A stretch of 34,247 bases of DNA from positions 1-34,247 of the forward strand of contig JANXPQ010000245.1 of the NCBI GenBank assembly GCA_025357235.1, read 5' to 3'. Position numbers and translations under genes: made by a program. The notes under the pieces are model-generated. The model was not told the origin of the DNA and searched no databases. It saw only the letters and a list, made by a program, of their open reading frames with translations. The stretch's first letter is position 1, and each line of letters begins with the position of its first letter. Below are positions 20,192 through 29,425 of this stretch, in pieces. The stretch is from Betaproteobacteria bacterium. Lineage in GTDB: Bacteria > Pseudomonadota > Gammaproteobacteria > Burkholderiales > JACQAP01.

Positions 20192-21739
20192 GTGATCGTG
20201 CGTGTAGGGGATTTCGACATTCCGATCGAACCTGTTCCAGGTGCGGTTGCCTCCTGGCGGGCCGAGGTCGATGACGCCGGTTGGCGGCGTCTGTGCGAGC
20301 AGGTGCGAGAGCGGGGGGGGCGTCTGCTCGCGTTATGGGCGAGCGACCGGCGTCCGGGTGGGTCCGGTTTTGCCATGCACGCGGCGCTGGTTATCCGCTC
20401 CGGGCTGGTCTGTCTGACGCTGCCGGTACAGAACGACGCATACACGTGCATCGCCGACATCTTCCCCGTGGCGAACCGCATGCAACGGGCGGTTGCAGAC
20501 CTCATGGGACTCAAAGCCGCCGGTCAGCGGGATACACGCCCGTGGTTGCGGCACGCCGCGTGGCCCGCCGATTGGTTTCCGTTACGCAGTGATGCAGACG
20601 CAACCAGGGTATACGCAGCCGCGCCGGACGAATATTCATTCGTTACTGTCGAAGGGGACGGCGTGCACGAAGTCGCCGTCGGCCCGGTACACGCCGGAAC
20701 GATCGAACCTGGACATTTCCGCTTCTCCATCGTCGGCGAGCGCATCCTGCGCCTAGAAGAGCGATTGGGCTACACGCACAAAGGGGTCGAGAAACGTTTC
20801 GAGGCGATGACGCTCCAGCAGGGTGCCCGCTTGGCCGGCCGGATCAGCGGCGATTCCACCGTCGCCTACGCATGGGCCTATGCAATGGCCGCGGAGAGCG
20901 TGAGTGGAACGATTCCGCCCGACAGGTCGCTATGGTTGAGGGCGCTCATGCTTGAGCGCGAGCGCATCGCGAACCATCTGGGTGATCTCGGGGCCTTGGG
21001 CAACGATGCGGGGTTCGCTTTCGGTCTTGCCCAGTTCTCCAGTCTGAAGGAACAGTTGCTTCGTTCCAATGCCGAGCTGTTCGGACATCGTTACCTGATG
21101 GATGCGATCGTTCCAGGAGGCGTCGCTTCGGATCTTGATCGCGCCGGCATCAGCAGGCTATTCGTTGCGTTCGAAGCCCTCGAAAAGTCGGTGGCCCGCT
21201 TGCGCGGCATCTATGAAGATCACGCAGGCCTCCAGGACCGGTTCGTGGAAGCAGGGCGCATTACCCCCGAGCTGGCCGCGCAACTGGGGCTCACCGGATT
21301 GGCCGGGCGTGCGAGTGCGCAAGCCTCGGACCTGCGCGTGGATTTCCCGGTACCGCCTTACGATCAGCTCGACGTGCGCATCGCGACGCGTCAGGGCGGC
21401 GACGTTGCCGCGCGCGTGGCCGTACGTTTCGAAGAGGTTGTCGAGGCCATCCGTCTTTGCAGGTTGATCCTGGAGCGGATGCCCGATGGCCCGGTATTCA
21501 CGCCGTTGCCCGATGCTCCCCGGGATGCCTTCGGTCTGGGCTGGATTGAGGGCTGGCGAGGCGAAATCCTCATGGCGATCCACACCGATGCGGCGGGTAA
21601 CATCCGTCGAGTGCATCCGCACGATCCGTCGTGGCAAAACTGGCCAATGCTGGAACATGCTGTCATTGGAAACATCGTGCCCGACTTTCCGCTCATCAAT
21701 AAGTCGCTCAATTTGAGCTACAGCGGACACGATCTGTAG
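20192..21739 (+). CDS. HyfG/HycE-like large subunit (fused NuoC-NuoD type) lacking the NiFe-binding cysteines; Ehr-type subunit
   Basis: NuoC-like N-terminus, then GYTHKGVEKRFEAMTLQQGARLAGRISGDSTVAYAWAYAMAAE (RxCGxC position reads RISGDS) and C-terminal VIGNIVPDFPLINKSLNLSYSGHDL (DPCxxC position reads NLSYSG). GTG start. Confidence 0.88.
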   Translation: MIVRVGDFDIPIEPVPGAVASWRAEVDDAGWRRLCEQVRERGGRLLALWASDRRPGGSGFAMHAALVIRSGLVCLTLPVQNDAYTCIADIFPVANRMQRAVADLMGLKAAGQRDTRPWLRHAAWPADWFPLRSDADATRVYAAAPDEYSFVTVEGDGVHEVAVGPVHAGTIEPGHFRFSIVGERILRLEERLGYTHKGVEKRFEAMTLQQGARLAGRISGDSTVAYAWAYAMAAESVSGTIPPDRSLWLRALMLERERIANHLGDLGALGNDAGFAFGLAQFSSLKEQLLRSNAELFGHRYLMDAIVPGGVASDLDRAGISRLFVAFEALEKSVARLRGIYEDHAGLQDRFVEAGRITPELAAQLGLTGLAGRASAQASDLRVDFPVPPYDQLDVRIATRQGGDVAARVAVRFEEVVEAIRLCRLILERMPDGPVFTPLPDAPRDAFGLGWIEGWRGEILMAIHTDAAGNIRRVHPHDPSWQNWPMLEHAVIGNIVPDFPLINKSLNLSYSGHDL

Positions 21740-21754
21740 GAAGGCCAAACCATC

Positions 21755-22315
21755 ATGTACCAGACGATCAAGCTCATCTTAAAGTCGGGAATCAGAACGG
21801 AAACACCGCCGCAGGCCGACGAAGCTTTGCGCGTCACCGCGCAGCGCCTGAGAAGCGGGGTCCTCGCGACGTTCAATGGGGCGCTGGCGATACGCCATGT
21901 TGACGCGGGCTCCTGCAACGGTTGCGAACTCGAAATCCATGCATTGACCAACCCCTACTACAACCTCGAAGGCTTGGGAATCCACTTCGTCGCCAGCCCG
22001 CGACATGCGGACATGCTGCTGGTTACGGGGCCGGTATCCCGTCATATGATGACTGCGCTCAGGCGCACCTATGACGCCACGCCTGAGCCGAAACTCGTTG
22101 TCGCGGTTGGCGAATGTGGCTGCACCGGCGGTATATTCGGTGAGAGCTATGCGAGCTGTGGGCGTATCGCGAATGTGATCCCGGTGGACGTAGCGGTGCC
22201 TGGATGCCCCCCCACTCCGCTGGCGCTCATGCAAGGTATCCTGACGGCGATCAGTGGAGGGCCAGGAGACCCGATTCAAGCCACACATGGCAGCGCGGTG
22301 CGACGCTCAATTTGA
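21755..22315 (+). CDS. hyfI: HyfI/HycG-like small subunit (NuoB family, N2-type 4Fe-4S)
   Basis: DAGSCNGCELEIHALTNPYYNLEGLGIHFVASPRHADMLLVTGPVS, GECGCTGGIFGESYASCG, VPGCPPTPLALMQGIL. Confidence 0.9.
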   Translation: MYQTIKLILKSGIRTETPPQADEALRVTAQRLRSGVLATFNGALAIRHVDAGSCNGCELEIHALTNPYYNLEGLGIHFVASPRHADMLLVTGPVSRHMMTALRRTYDATPEPKLVVAVGECGCTGGIFGESYASCGRIANVIPVDVAVPGCPPTPLALMQGILTAISGGPGDPIQATHGSAVRRSI

Positions 22316-22617
22316 TTCGTCCTGAAACGCCGCACGAAAATGCATGCACAACAGCCATCCGTCGTTGAATCTCTACCAGCGTGACGGGTCCCGGCTCGAC
22401 CTGAAACAGGCCTTGCCCTCAGCGCTGACCTGCAGGTTCTTAGAAAGGCGATCATGGGATTTGAGCGAGCGCGGACAGATCGTGCATGAGTTGTAATACT
22501 ATGTATTTTTCGTCAGTTGTCATTCCGGTCGGCAGGCGGGCCACAGACCATGCTGCGCCATGAGCCGGAATCCGAATCCTTTTCGAAACCGATCTTGACT
22601 GAATGGTTCCATCGCTC

Positions 22618-23031
22618 ATGAAAACAACAATTCTTGCGGTAACACTGATGCTGGCGTCCTCTGCGTGCCTGGCGGATGACGACTCCGATATCGTCACCGG
22701 CTGCTCCATGTCGAATGCCGAATTCGGCACCGAGATGATCCAGGTCTGCATCAAGGAGAATCAGGCCGCCCGTGCCGAAGTCGCGCGATACCCGGATGAG
22801 GTGAAGGATATTGTCGCGCGCTGCTCGCGCCGCAAGGAAATGGGTTGGGGAATCGTGAAAAAGTGCATCGATGAAGATATAGCAGCTGCGCCGGTGCTCG
22901 AGGCTTATGCCAGGGATCACGGACCGCTGCTGGAGCATTGCCGGCAAGACTTCTGGGGCCGCGAAGCGTCGAGAATAAAACTTTGCGTGGAACAGGCCAT
23001 CGAGGCGGAAAAGTCGGGCGTCAATAAATGA
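22618..23031 (+). CDS. Secreted protein with three Cys-pair repeats
   Basis: Signal peptide MKTTILAVTLMLASSACLA; repeats CSMSNAEFGTEMIQVCIKE / CSRRKEMGWGIVKKCIDE / CRQDFWGREASRIKLCVEQ. Confidence 0.75.
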   Translation: MKTTILAVTLMLASSACLADDDSDIVTGCSMSNAEFGTEMIQVCIKENQAARAEVARYPDEVKDIVARCSRRKEMGWGIVKKCIDEDIAAAPVLEAYARDHGPLLEHCRQDFWGREASRIKLCVEQAIEAEKSGVNK

Positions 23032-24278
23032 CGCCTTGCCGATTCTGGCGCATGGCGGCCAGTGCAATTCTTGCGGCGCAGCTGGGCGGCGCGGTAGCCG
23101 CGGATACGATCAAACTCGCGGTGCTCGGACCGATGAGCGGGCCATTCGCGCTGCAGGGCGAGGAGCGGCTGAAAATATTCCAGGCGAGTGCCGATATCGT
23201 CAACGCCCGCGGCGGCGTGCTGGGCGGAAAAAAAATAGAAATCGTCGCCTTCGACAACAAATCGAATCCGCAGGAATCCCTGATCGTCCTCAAGCAGGCG
23301 ATCGACCAGGACATCCACTTCGTTGCCTCGTCCGCATCGAATGTCGCCAACGCACTCAGCGACGCGCTGCTCAAGCACAATGCCCGCAATCCGGATCAGC
23401 GGGTACTGTTCTTCGACTTCAACGCCCTCGACCCCGCATTGACCGAGTCCAAGTGCAATTTCTGGCACTTCCGCTTCGAAGTGCATTCGGATACGCAGGT
23501 CAGCGTGCTGACCGATTACATGATCAAGCAGCCCTCGATCCGCAAAGTTTATCTGCTCAACCAGGACTATGCATTCGGGCAGGCCGTCAGCAGGGCGGCG
23601 AAGGAAATGCTGGCGGCGAAGCGGCCGGACATCCAGATCGTCGGCGACGATTTCGTAGCACTCGGCAAGGTCAAGGATTTCGCTCCTTACGTTGCCAAGA
23701 TCCATGCGTCCGGGGCGGACATCGTCCTGACCGGCAACTGGGGCAATGACCTGTCGTTGCTCGTCAAGGCAGGCAACGAGGCGGGATTGAAAGCGACGTT
23801 CTACGCCTTCCTCGCCGGCTATCCGGGAACCTGGGCGGGCATCGGCACCGCCGGCGGGGACCGGGTGAAGACACTTGACGCCTGGCATATCAATGCCGCC
23901 GACGCGGCATGGCAAAAGACGTTGCTCGAATACAAGGCCCGCTACAACACAGTGTCGAATGCCGCCTACCTCCCGGCGTTTCGTGTCGTCGAGATGCTGG
24001 CCGGCGCGCTGAACAAGGCGGGTGCGGCCGACCCGGTCAAGGTCGCGTATGCCCTGGAGGGGTTGAAGTACGCCGGCCCGAGCGGGATTTCATGGATGCG
24101 CCCGGAAGATCATCAGTTGATTGCGCCGCTTTACATCCTGAATTTCGTCAAGGCCGGCCAGCCTGGCGTCAGGTACGACGAAGAAAAGACCGGCTACGGC
24201 TGGAAGACAGAAGCATTCATCGAGGCCAAGGACATCGTTCCGCCCATGAAGTGCCAGATGGAGCGGCCGTCAATGTGA
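23028..24278 (+). CDS. Branched-chain-amino-acid-type ABC transporter substrate-binding protein (Peripla_BP_6 like)
   Basis: Signal sequence; IKLAVLGPMSGPFALQGEERLKIFQASADIVNARGGVLGGKKIEIVAFDNKSNPQESLIVLKQAIDQD; SKCNFWHFRFEVHSDTQ; ATG overlaps the upstream stop (23028-23031). Confidence 0.88.
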   Translation: MTPCRFWRMAASAILAAQLGGAVAADTIKLAVLGPMSGPFALQGEERLKIFQASADIVNARGGVLGGKKIEIVAFDNKSNPQESLIVLKQAIDQDIHFVASSASNVANALSDALLKHNARNPDQRVLFFDFNALDPALTESKCNFWHFRFEVHSDTQVSVLTDYMIKQPSIRKVYLLNQDYAFGQAVSRAAKEMLAAKRPDIQIVGDDFVALGKVKDFAPYVAKIHASGADIVLTGNWGNDLSLLVKAGNEAGLKATFYAFLAGYPGTWAGIGTAGGDRVKTLDAWHINAADAAWQKTLLEYKARYNTVSNAAYLPAFRVVEMLAGALNKAGAADPVKVAYALEGLKYAGPSGISWMRPEDHQLIAPLYILNFVKAGQPGVRYDEEKTGYGWKTEAFIEAKDIVPPMKCQMERPSM

Positions 24279-24430
24279 GACCGCTCTTGCGAATATCGTC
24301 GACACTCTTTTCCTCGCAACGCCTGTAGCGCGATGAACGGGTCGTCCCGGATGCGGCAAGCGGCTTCCCGGTAACCGCAAGTCGTTTATTCCCCGGCCAT
24401 GCGATCATCAGCCACTATTCCGGAGGCCGA

Positions 24431-26086
24431 TTGATCAACGCGATCTGCGTGCGCTCGCGATTTTTGGTGATGTTTTTCTTTTTTGCCGCGGCAGGGGCCG
24501 TTGCGGCACTTGGCGGCGTACGCAATGCGCTCGACGCAGCGCATCTGGGGCTCTACGACGGCGCGCAATTTCGCCTTGTCGAAGGCGCCTGCTCCGATTG
24601 CCAGACCATCCCGCAGGCGCTCTGGTATTTCCGGGGCGAGGTGATCGCCGTGCCCAGGGCTGCGGCGGCTGGATTTACGCGCAGCCGGACCGCGCAGGAC
24701 GACGTGCGCGAATGGGCGCAATCCCATCCCGATGGCGATGGATCGAGGCCGCCGCTGTTGTGGATCGGGTCGCCGCAAGTTGTCGACGGGGCGCGCCTGC
24801 TCGATGGCGGGCAGGCGCTTCTCGGCGCCGATGGCAGCCGCCTGGGATTCTCACTGACGAAAAAGATCGATAGCAACCGGTCTTATTTCGACGCTTCGAG
24901 CGCGCGCCACTTTTCCGGTCGCCGGCTGAAACTACGCGGAAGAATGGAGGCGGATCGATTCGTCGCGCGTACGATCTGGCCGGCAGACTACAACCTCGAT
25001 TTTTCCCGATTGCCTTATCAACCGCTGGATGCCGGTGAAACATTGGCGGCCCTGGTCCGCGCCGACGGCGGAGGGGCCCGTTCGCCATTCGCCGCGCGCG
25101 TGCTCTGGGAGCGCGACCCCGGGGCGATGCGCAATTGGGCGGGCAAACCGGCATTGGCTGTCATGCTCAATGGCGCGCAAGGCGACGATGACGAAGCGCA
25201 CGGAGGCCATTTCGCAGTCGTCACCGGGGCCTTTGGCCAGGCGGGCGAATGGGGCGACTGGCTGGTGAACAATTTCTATACGCTGGATTCCGTCAGCGAA
25301 AAAGGCATCATCGCCGCCACGTTGACGATGGACAATTATCTGGCCGATCTCAACAGCGGCCAGTCCTGGTACCGTCCTTCCTACCTGCTGATTGCCGTAC
25401 TGAAACAGGAACGGGCCGCAGCGATCTATCAGCAGGCGATCGGCCGCGTCTACAATCATTTCTATCGCCACGACTTCGCCTATCAGCATTCCACCGCAAA
25501 CTGCACCGGCATCAGCATGCAGACGCTCCGGTCGCTTGGCTGGAACATTCGCGGACAGGGGCCGACCAGCCGTGCAAAGGCCGTCGTCGCTCTGCCCTAT
25601 ACGGCAATCAAGGAATTGAGCATCGAAAGCGGTCGGCAGGATTACGACTACCTCGTCACGGAACAGACCGACCTTTTCCCGTTCGCAGCTTTCGACGCGG
25701 CGGGCCGCGACCTGCTTGGGCGCATCGCCGGCGGCGGGCCATCCGGTACGCGCTATGAAAGCATGCTGCGTGACGACATCGAAGCGGTGATTTTTGTTCG
25801 CATCCCGCAATTTCCTTCCTCGCGCGCCTTCGGCCAGGCTCCGGTGCTGTCGATCGATGAATACAACGATCGCGTGCCCAGCGACAAATCGCAGTGGAAG
25901 ATCATCCCCGTTGCGCCGCGTCCCTTCCCGGCTGACATGAAGGACGCGGATGCTCCTCGCGATCGTTCGCTGCCGTCTCTATATGCTATGTACGCATATG
26001 GAATGGTCATTGCCTTGTGCGGTATCGGCATATGGCGATACCGCGTCGGCAGGCACCGAACGGCGGGCGGCCTGGCGTCCAAATGA
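24431..26086 (+). CDS. Membrane-anchored periplasmic protein with permuted papain-like (NlpC/P60-type or DUF4105-like) H...NC signature
   Basis: N-terminal hydrophobic segment FLVMFFFFAAAGAVAAL, C-terminal TM YAMYAYGMVIALCGIGIWRY; AHGGHFAVVTGAF ... YQHSTANCTGISMQTLRSLGW. Start TTG 24431 or ATG 24470. Confidence 0.6.
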   Translation: MINAICVRSRFLVMFFFFAAAGAVAALGGVRNALDAAHLGLYDGAQFRLVEGACSDCQTIPQALWYFRGEVIAVPRAAAAGFTRSRTAQDDVREWAQSHPDGDGSRPPLLWIGSPQVVDGARLLDGGQALLGADGSRLGFSLTKKIDSNRSYFDASSARHFSGRRLKLRGRMEADRFVARTIWPADYNLDFSRLPYQPLDAGETLAALVRADGGGARSPFAARVLWERDPGAMRNWAGKPALAVMLNGAQGDDDEAHGGHFAVVTGAFGQAGEWGDWLVNNFYTLDSVSEKGIIAATLTMDNYLADLNSGQSWYRPSYLLIAVLKQERAAAIYQQAIGRVYNHFYRHDFAYQHSTANCTGISMQTLRSLGWNIRGQGPTSRAKAVVALPYTAIKELSIESGRQDYDYLVTEQTDLFPFAAFDAAGRDLLGRIAGGGPSGTRYESMLRDDIEAVIFVRIPQFPSSRAFGQAPVLSIDEYNDRVPSDKSQWKIIPVAPRPFPADMKDADAPRDRSLPSLYAMYAYGMVIALCGIGIWRYRVGRHRTAGGLASK

Positions 26087-26118
26087 AAAGGGCCGGCCAT
26101 GTGCACCGGCCCTTTTTG
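26086..26118. terminator. Bidirectional intrinsic terminator between convergent genes
   Basis: AAAAGGGCCGG-CCATGTGCA-CCGGCCCTTTT with A-tract and T-tract flanks; convergent CDS at 26086(+) and 26136(-). Confidence 0.85.
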
Positions 26119-26135
26119 TTTTCTGCGCGGGACGG

Positions 26136-26894
26136 TCAGGCCACGCCTTCGCGATGAATCTGAAACGGCGAGAAGGACTGGTTGACCGGCATCATCTCTA
26201 TGCGGTTGATGTTCATGTGCGGCGGCAGCGTGGCGATCCAGAACAGCGTATCCGCGACATTTTCAGCCGTCATCGGATGCGCGCCCTTGTAGAGATTGTC
26301 CGAGGCGGTCTGGTTTCCGCTGGTGCGCACCAGCGTGAATTCGGTCTCGGCCATGCCCGGTTCCACGGACGTCACGCGCACGCCGGTTCCATGCAGATCC
26401 GAGCGCAACCCCAGGGAAAACTGGGCGACGAACGCCTTGGTTCCGCCGTATACGTTGCCTCCCGGATAAGGGTAACTGGCCGCTACCGAACTGATGTTGA
26501 TGATCGCGCCTTTCTGCGCGATCAGGGTTGCCAGCAGTTTGTGCGTGATCGTCACCAGTCCGGTGATGTTGGTCTCGATCATCTGGTTCCACTGATCGAG
26601 ATCGGCTTTCTGCGCCGGTGCGGTGCCAAGTGCGAGGCCCGCGTTGTTGATCAGCAGATCGACATTCCGGAATGGTTCCGGCAGGGCGGCCAGCGCCGCT
26701 TCGATCGCTGCGGGTTTGCGCATGTCGAAGGAGGCGGTGTAAACCTTGTCCTTGCCGAATTCGTCGACCAGTTTCTGCAGCCGGTCGGCGCGGCGGCCGG
26801 TTGCGATCACGCGCCAGCCCGCATTGGCAAACCGCCGCACGGCGGCGGCCCCGAATCCGGCGGTCGCGCCGGTAATCATTGCAGTCTTTGTCAT
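26136..26894 (-). CDS. YdfG-like NADP-dependent 3-hydroxy acid dehydrogenase (SDR)
   Basis: MTKTAMITGATAGFGAAAVRRFANAGWRVIATGRR, LINNAGLALGTAPAQKADLDQWNQMIETNITGLV, YPGGNVYGGTKAFVAQFSLGLRSDLHGTGVRVTSVEPGMAETEF, PHMNINRIEMMPVNQSF. Start trimmed to the ATG overlapping glcF stop. Confidence 0.88.
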   Translation of the reverse strand: MTKTAMITGATAGFGAAAVRRFANAGWRVIATGRRADRLQKLVDEFGKDKVYTASFDMRKPAAIEAALAALPEPFRNVDLLINNAGLALGTAPAQKADLDQWNQMIETNITGLVTITHKLLATLIAQKGAIINISSVAASYPYPGGNVYGGTKAFVAQFSLGLRSDLHGTGVRVTSVEPGMAETEFTLVRTSGNQTASDNLYKGAHPMTAENVADTLFWIATLPPHMNINRIEMMPVNQSFSPFQIHREGVA

Positions 26895-28138
26895 GACAAC
26901 CTTTCGTCCAGAATGTTTATCCAGTGCCGGACTTGCAGCGACGTCCCGCTCTGGATGTGAGTAAGGCAACCTATGTTGGCGGTCGCCAGCAACGCGGGCT
27001 TGCCCGATTCGAGTGCTTCGACCTTGTTCTTCAGCAATCGCTGCGACAATTCGGCCTGAAGAATCGAATAGGTGCCCGCCGATCCGCAGCACAGGTGCGA
27101 ATCCGGAACCACGGTCAACTCGAACCCGGCCGCAACCAGAAGTGCTTCCACCATGCCGCGAATCTGCAGGCCGTGCTGGAGAGAACATGGCGAGTGAAAA
27201 GCCACTCTAGGGGCGAGGCCCGAGGTACGAGGGCCGAGGGAAGAACTTAATGCCTCATCGAGCTTTTCTCGTTCGGCGAAAATGACCTCGCTGATGTCTC
27301 TCGACAGTTCCGATATCTTCGCGGCTTTTGCGGCGTACCGGGTGTCACGGGCGAGCAGATGGCCGTATTCCTTTACCATGGTGCCGCAGCCACTCGCAGT
27401 GATGACCACGGCCTCCGCGCCGGCTTCGACATGCGGCCACCAGGCGTCGATGTTGCGGCGCATGTAGTCGAGGGCTTCATCCTGCCGGTTCAAGTGAAAC
27501 GTCACCGCGCCACAACATCCCGCGGCCTCGGCTTTGATCAGCGAGATCCCCAGGCGATCCAGCACGCGCGCCGTCGCGGGATTGATGTCCGGTGCAAGAG
27601 ACGGCTGAACACAGCCATCGAGCACCAGCATCTTGCGCGCATGGCGGGGCACAGGCCATTCGATGTTGCTTGCGCCCGTCTTTGGGATTTTCTTCTTCAG
27701 GGCTGCGGGAAGCAGCGGGCGGACGAATTGGCCGATCCTGAGCAGCGGCTTGAAGAGCGCCGGGCGCGGCAGCACGACGCGCAATACGGTGCGCAGGATC
27801 GATTCCGGCAGAGGGCGGCCGACATGCTGGTCGACGATGTTGCGGCCGATGTCCACCAGCCGGCCATATTGCACGCCGGAAGGACAGGTGGTTTCGCAGG
27901 CACGGCAGGTCAGGCAGCGATCCAGATGCATCTGCGTCTTGGCCGTAACCGCATTGCCCTCCAGCACTTCTTTCATCAGGTAGATGCGGCCGCGCGGACT
28001 GTCGAGCTCGTCACCCAGCAACTGGTAAGTCGGACAGGTCGCCGTGCAGAAGCCGCAATGCACGCAGGACCGCAGGATGCTGTCGGCTTCCTTGCCTTCG
28101 GGGGTGCTCTTGATGAACTCCGCTAGGTTCGTTTTCAA
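26891..28138 (-). CDS. glcF: Glycolate oxidase iron-sulfur subunit
   Basis: CVHCGFCTATCPTYQLLGDELDSPRGRIYLMKEVLEG, CLTCRACETTCPSGVQYGRLVDIGR, CCGSAGTYSILQ...NKVEALESGKPALLATANIGCLTHIQSGTSLQVRHWINIL. Confidence 0.95.
   Translation of the reverse strand: MKTNLAEFIKSTPEGKEADSILRSCVHCGFCTATCPTYQLLGDELDSPRGRIYLMKEVLEGNAVTAKTQMHLDRCLTCRACETTCPSGVQYGRLVDIGRNIVDQHVGRPLPESILRTVLRVVLPRPALFKPLLRIGQFVRPLLPAALKKKIPKTGASNIEWPVPRHARKMLVLDGCVQPSLAPDINPATARVLDRLGISLIKAEAAGCCGAVTFHLNRQDEALDYMRRNIDAWWPHVEAGAEAVVITASGCGTMVKEYGHLLARDTRYAAKAAKISELSRDISEVIFAEREKLDEALSSSLGPRTSGLAPRVAFHSPCSLQHGLQIRGMVEALLVAAGFELTVVPDSHLCCGSAGTYSILQAELSQRLLKNKVEALESGKPALLATANIGCLTHIQSGTSLQVRHWINILDERLS
27214..27241. repeat. Four tandem 7-nt CGAGGNN units inside glcF
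   Basis: CGAGGCC CGAGGTA CGAGGGC CGAGGGA; encodes the SSLGPRTSGLAPR stretch on the minus strand. Confidence 0.8.
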
Positions 28139-28152
28139 TTAAGTCAACTTCT

Positions 28153-28344
28153 CAACACAGAGGCACAGAGGGCACGGAGGACACAGAGAAAGAATAAACA
28201 GGAGTTGCGGACAGATGCTCAATTGTCAAATGAAGCTCATAGAGTGAAGTTGCAGAAAATATTCTTACGACGGCTTTGCTCTCTTAATTTCAAATTCTCG
28301 CTGTTTTTCTCCGTGTCCTCTGTGCCCTCTGTGCCTCTGTGTTG
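28153..28344. repeat. Long inverted-repeat element A (glcE-glcF gap)
   Basis: Arms 28153-28191 CAACACAGAGGCACAGAGGGCACGGAGGACACAGAGAAA and 28306-28344 TTTCTCCGTGTCCTCTGTGCCCTCTGTGCCTCTGTGTTG, about 37/39 complementary by hand; 9-nt internal periodicity. Confidence 0.9.
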
Positions 28345-28361
28345 GGTGTAGGCAGTATTCG

Positions 28362-29414
28362 CTAGAAATCGGCATGGATGCGGCCTGGGCCGAGGATGCC
28401 GTGAGGATCGAACGCGCGCTTGAGTTTCTTGTGGACCGCGAGCAGCCCCGACGAGAAGCGCTGAATACCGTGGCGCTTGTTGCCGTCGCGGAACAGGGTC
28501 GCGTGCCCGCCGGCCTTGTGCGCAATCTCGAATGCCGTCGACGGGTCGAGGTCCGTGGCGATCCAGCGCAGGCTGCCGTTCCATTCGATCATCTGCCTGC
28601 CCATTTCGAGCGGCGCAGTCGCTGAATTGATCGAGAAACGCCACAGAGCGGGTGCGCCCGCAAACAACGAATGCGTCTGTTCGCGAACCGACTGCCAGAA
28701 CGCGGCACCGTCCTGGACGACATCCCCGCCAAGTTTTTTATGCGAGGCCGAGACTGCCGCAGTTGCACCCGACAATCTCACGTACAGCGCGCCATCCACG
28801 TAACACGTTGCGGATAGCGACAGGGGCTTGGCCGCCCATTTGTTCATGGATTCGATCGCTGCCGCTTCGGGCAGGGTAAACCGCAGCGTGCGGTCTTCTT
28901 CCGGGACTGGCAGCACTTTCAGCGATACTTCGGTAATCAACCCCAATGTGCCGAAAGATCCTGTCATCAGCCGCGACAAGTCATAGCCGGCGACATTTTT
29001 CATGACCTGCCCGCCGAAACGCAGGTCTTCACCGACGCCGTTCACGATGCGCGCGCCGAGCACGAAATCGCGTGCGGAGCCCATCGCCGCGCGGCGCGGT
29101 CCGGAAAAACCGGAGGCGATGCAGCCGCCAAGCGTCGCGCCAGGGCCGAGGTGAGGGGGCTCGAAGGCCAGCATCTGGCCGCCACCCGCCAGTGCGTTTT
29201 CGATTTCGCGCAAGGGGGTGCCCGCGCGGGCCGTGATCACCAGTTCGGTGGGCTCATAGTCGACGATGCCGGTCAGGGCGCGCGTGTCGAGCACGTCGCC
29301 GATCAGGACCAGGCCGTAGAAATCCTTGCTGCCGCTGCCGCGGATGCGCAATAGCGTCTGCTCGGCCGCGGCCTTGCGGATGGTTTCGGAAAATTGCTGA
29401 ATGATCTGTTGCAT
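28362..29414 (-). CDS. glcE: Glycolate oxidase FAD-binding subunit
   Basis: MQQIIQQFSETIRKAAAEQTLLRIRGSGSKDFYG, LAFEPPHLGPGATLGGCIASGFSGPRRAAMGSARDFVLGARIVNGVGEDLRFGGQVMKNVAGYDLSRL; between glcD and glcF. Confidence 0.93.
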   Translation of the reverse strand: MQQIIQQFSETIRKAAAEQTLLRIRGSGSKDFYGLVLIGDVLDTRALTGIVDYEPTELVITARAGTPLREIENALAGGGQMLAFEPPHLGPGATLGGCIASGFSGPRRAAMGSARDFVLGARIVNGVGEDLRFGGQVMKNVAGYDLSRLMTGSFGTLGLITEVSLKVLPVPEEDRTLRFTLPEAAAIESMNKWAAKPLSLSATCYVDGALYVRLSGATAAVSASHKKLGGDVVQDGAAFWQSVREQTHSLFAGAPALWRFSINSATAPLEMGRQMIEWNGSLRWIATDLDPSTAFEIAHKAGGHATLFRDGNKRHGIQRFSSGLLAVHKKLKRAFDPHGILGPGRIHADF

Positions 29415-29425
29415 CAAAAAAAGAA

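Noticed and set aside
20192-21739. Annotating this subunit as an active NiFe hydrogenase (HycE/HyfG)
   Set aside because: Both CxxC ligand pairs are replaced; catalysis on H2 is not supported.
22320-22600. Possible pseudogene or regulatory region between hyfI and the Cys-repeat gene
   Set aside because: No recognisable protein fragment or convincing structure by eye; left unannotated.
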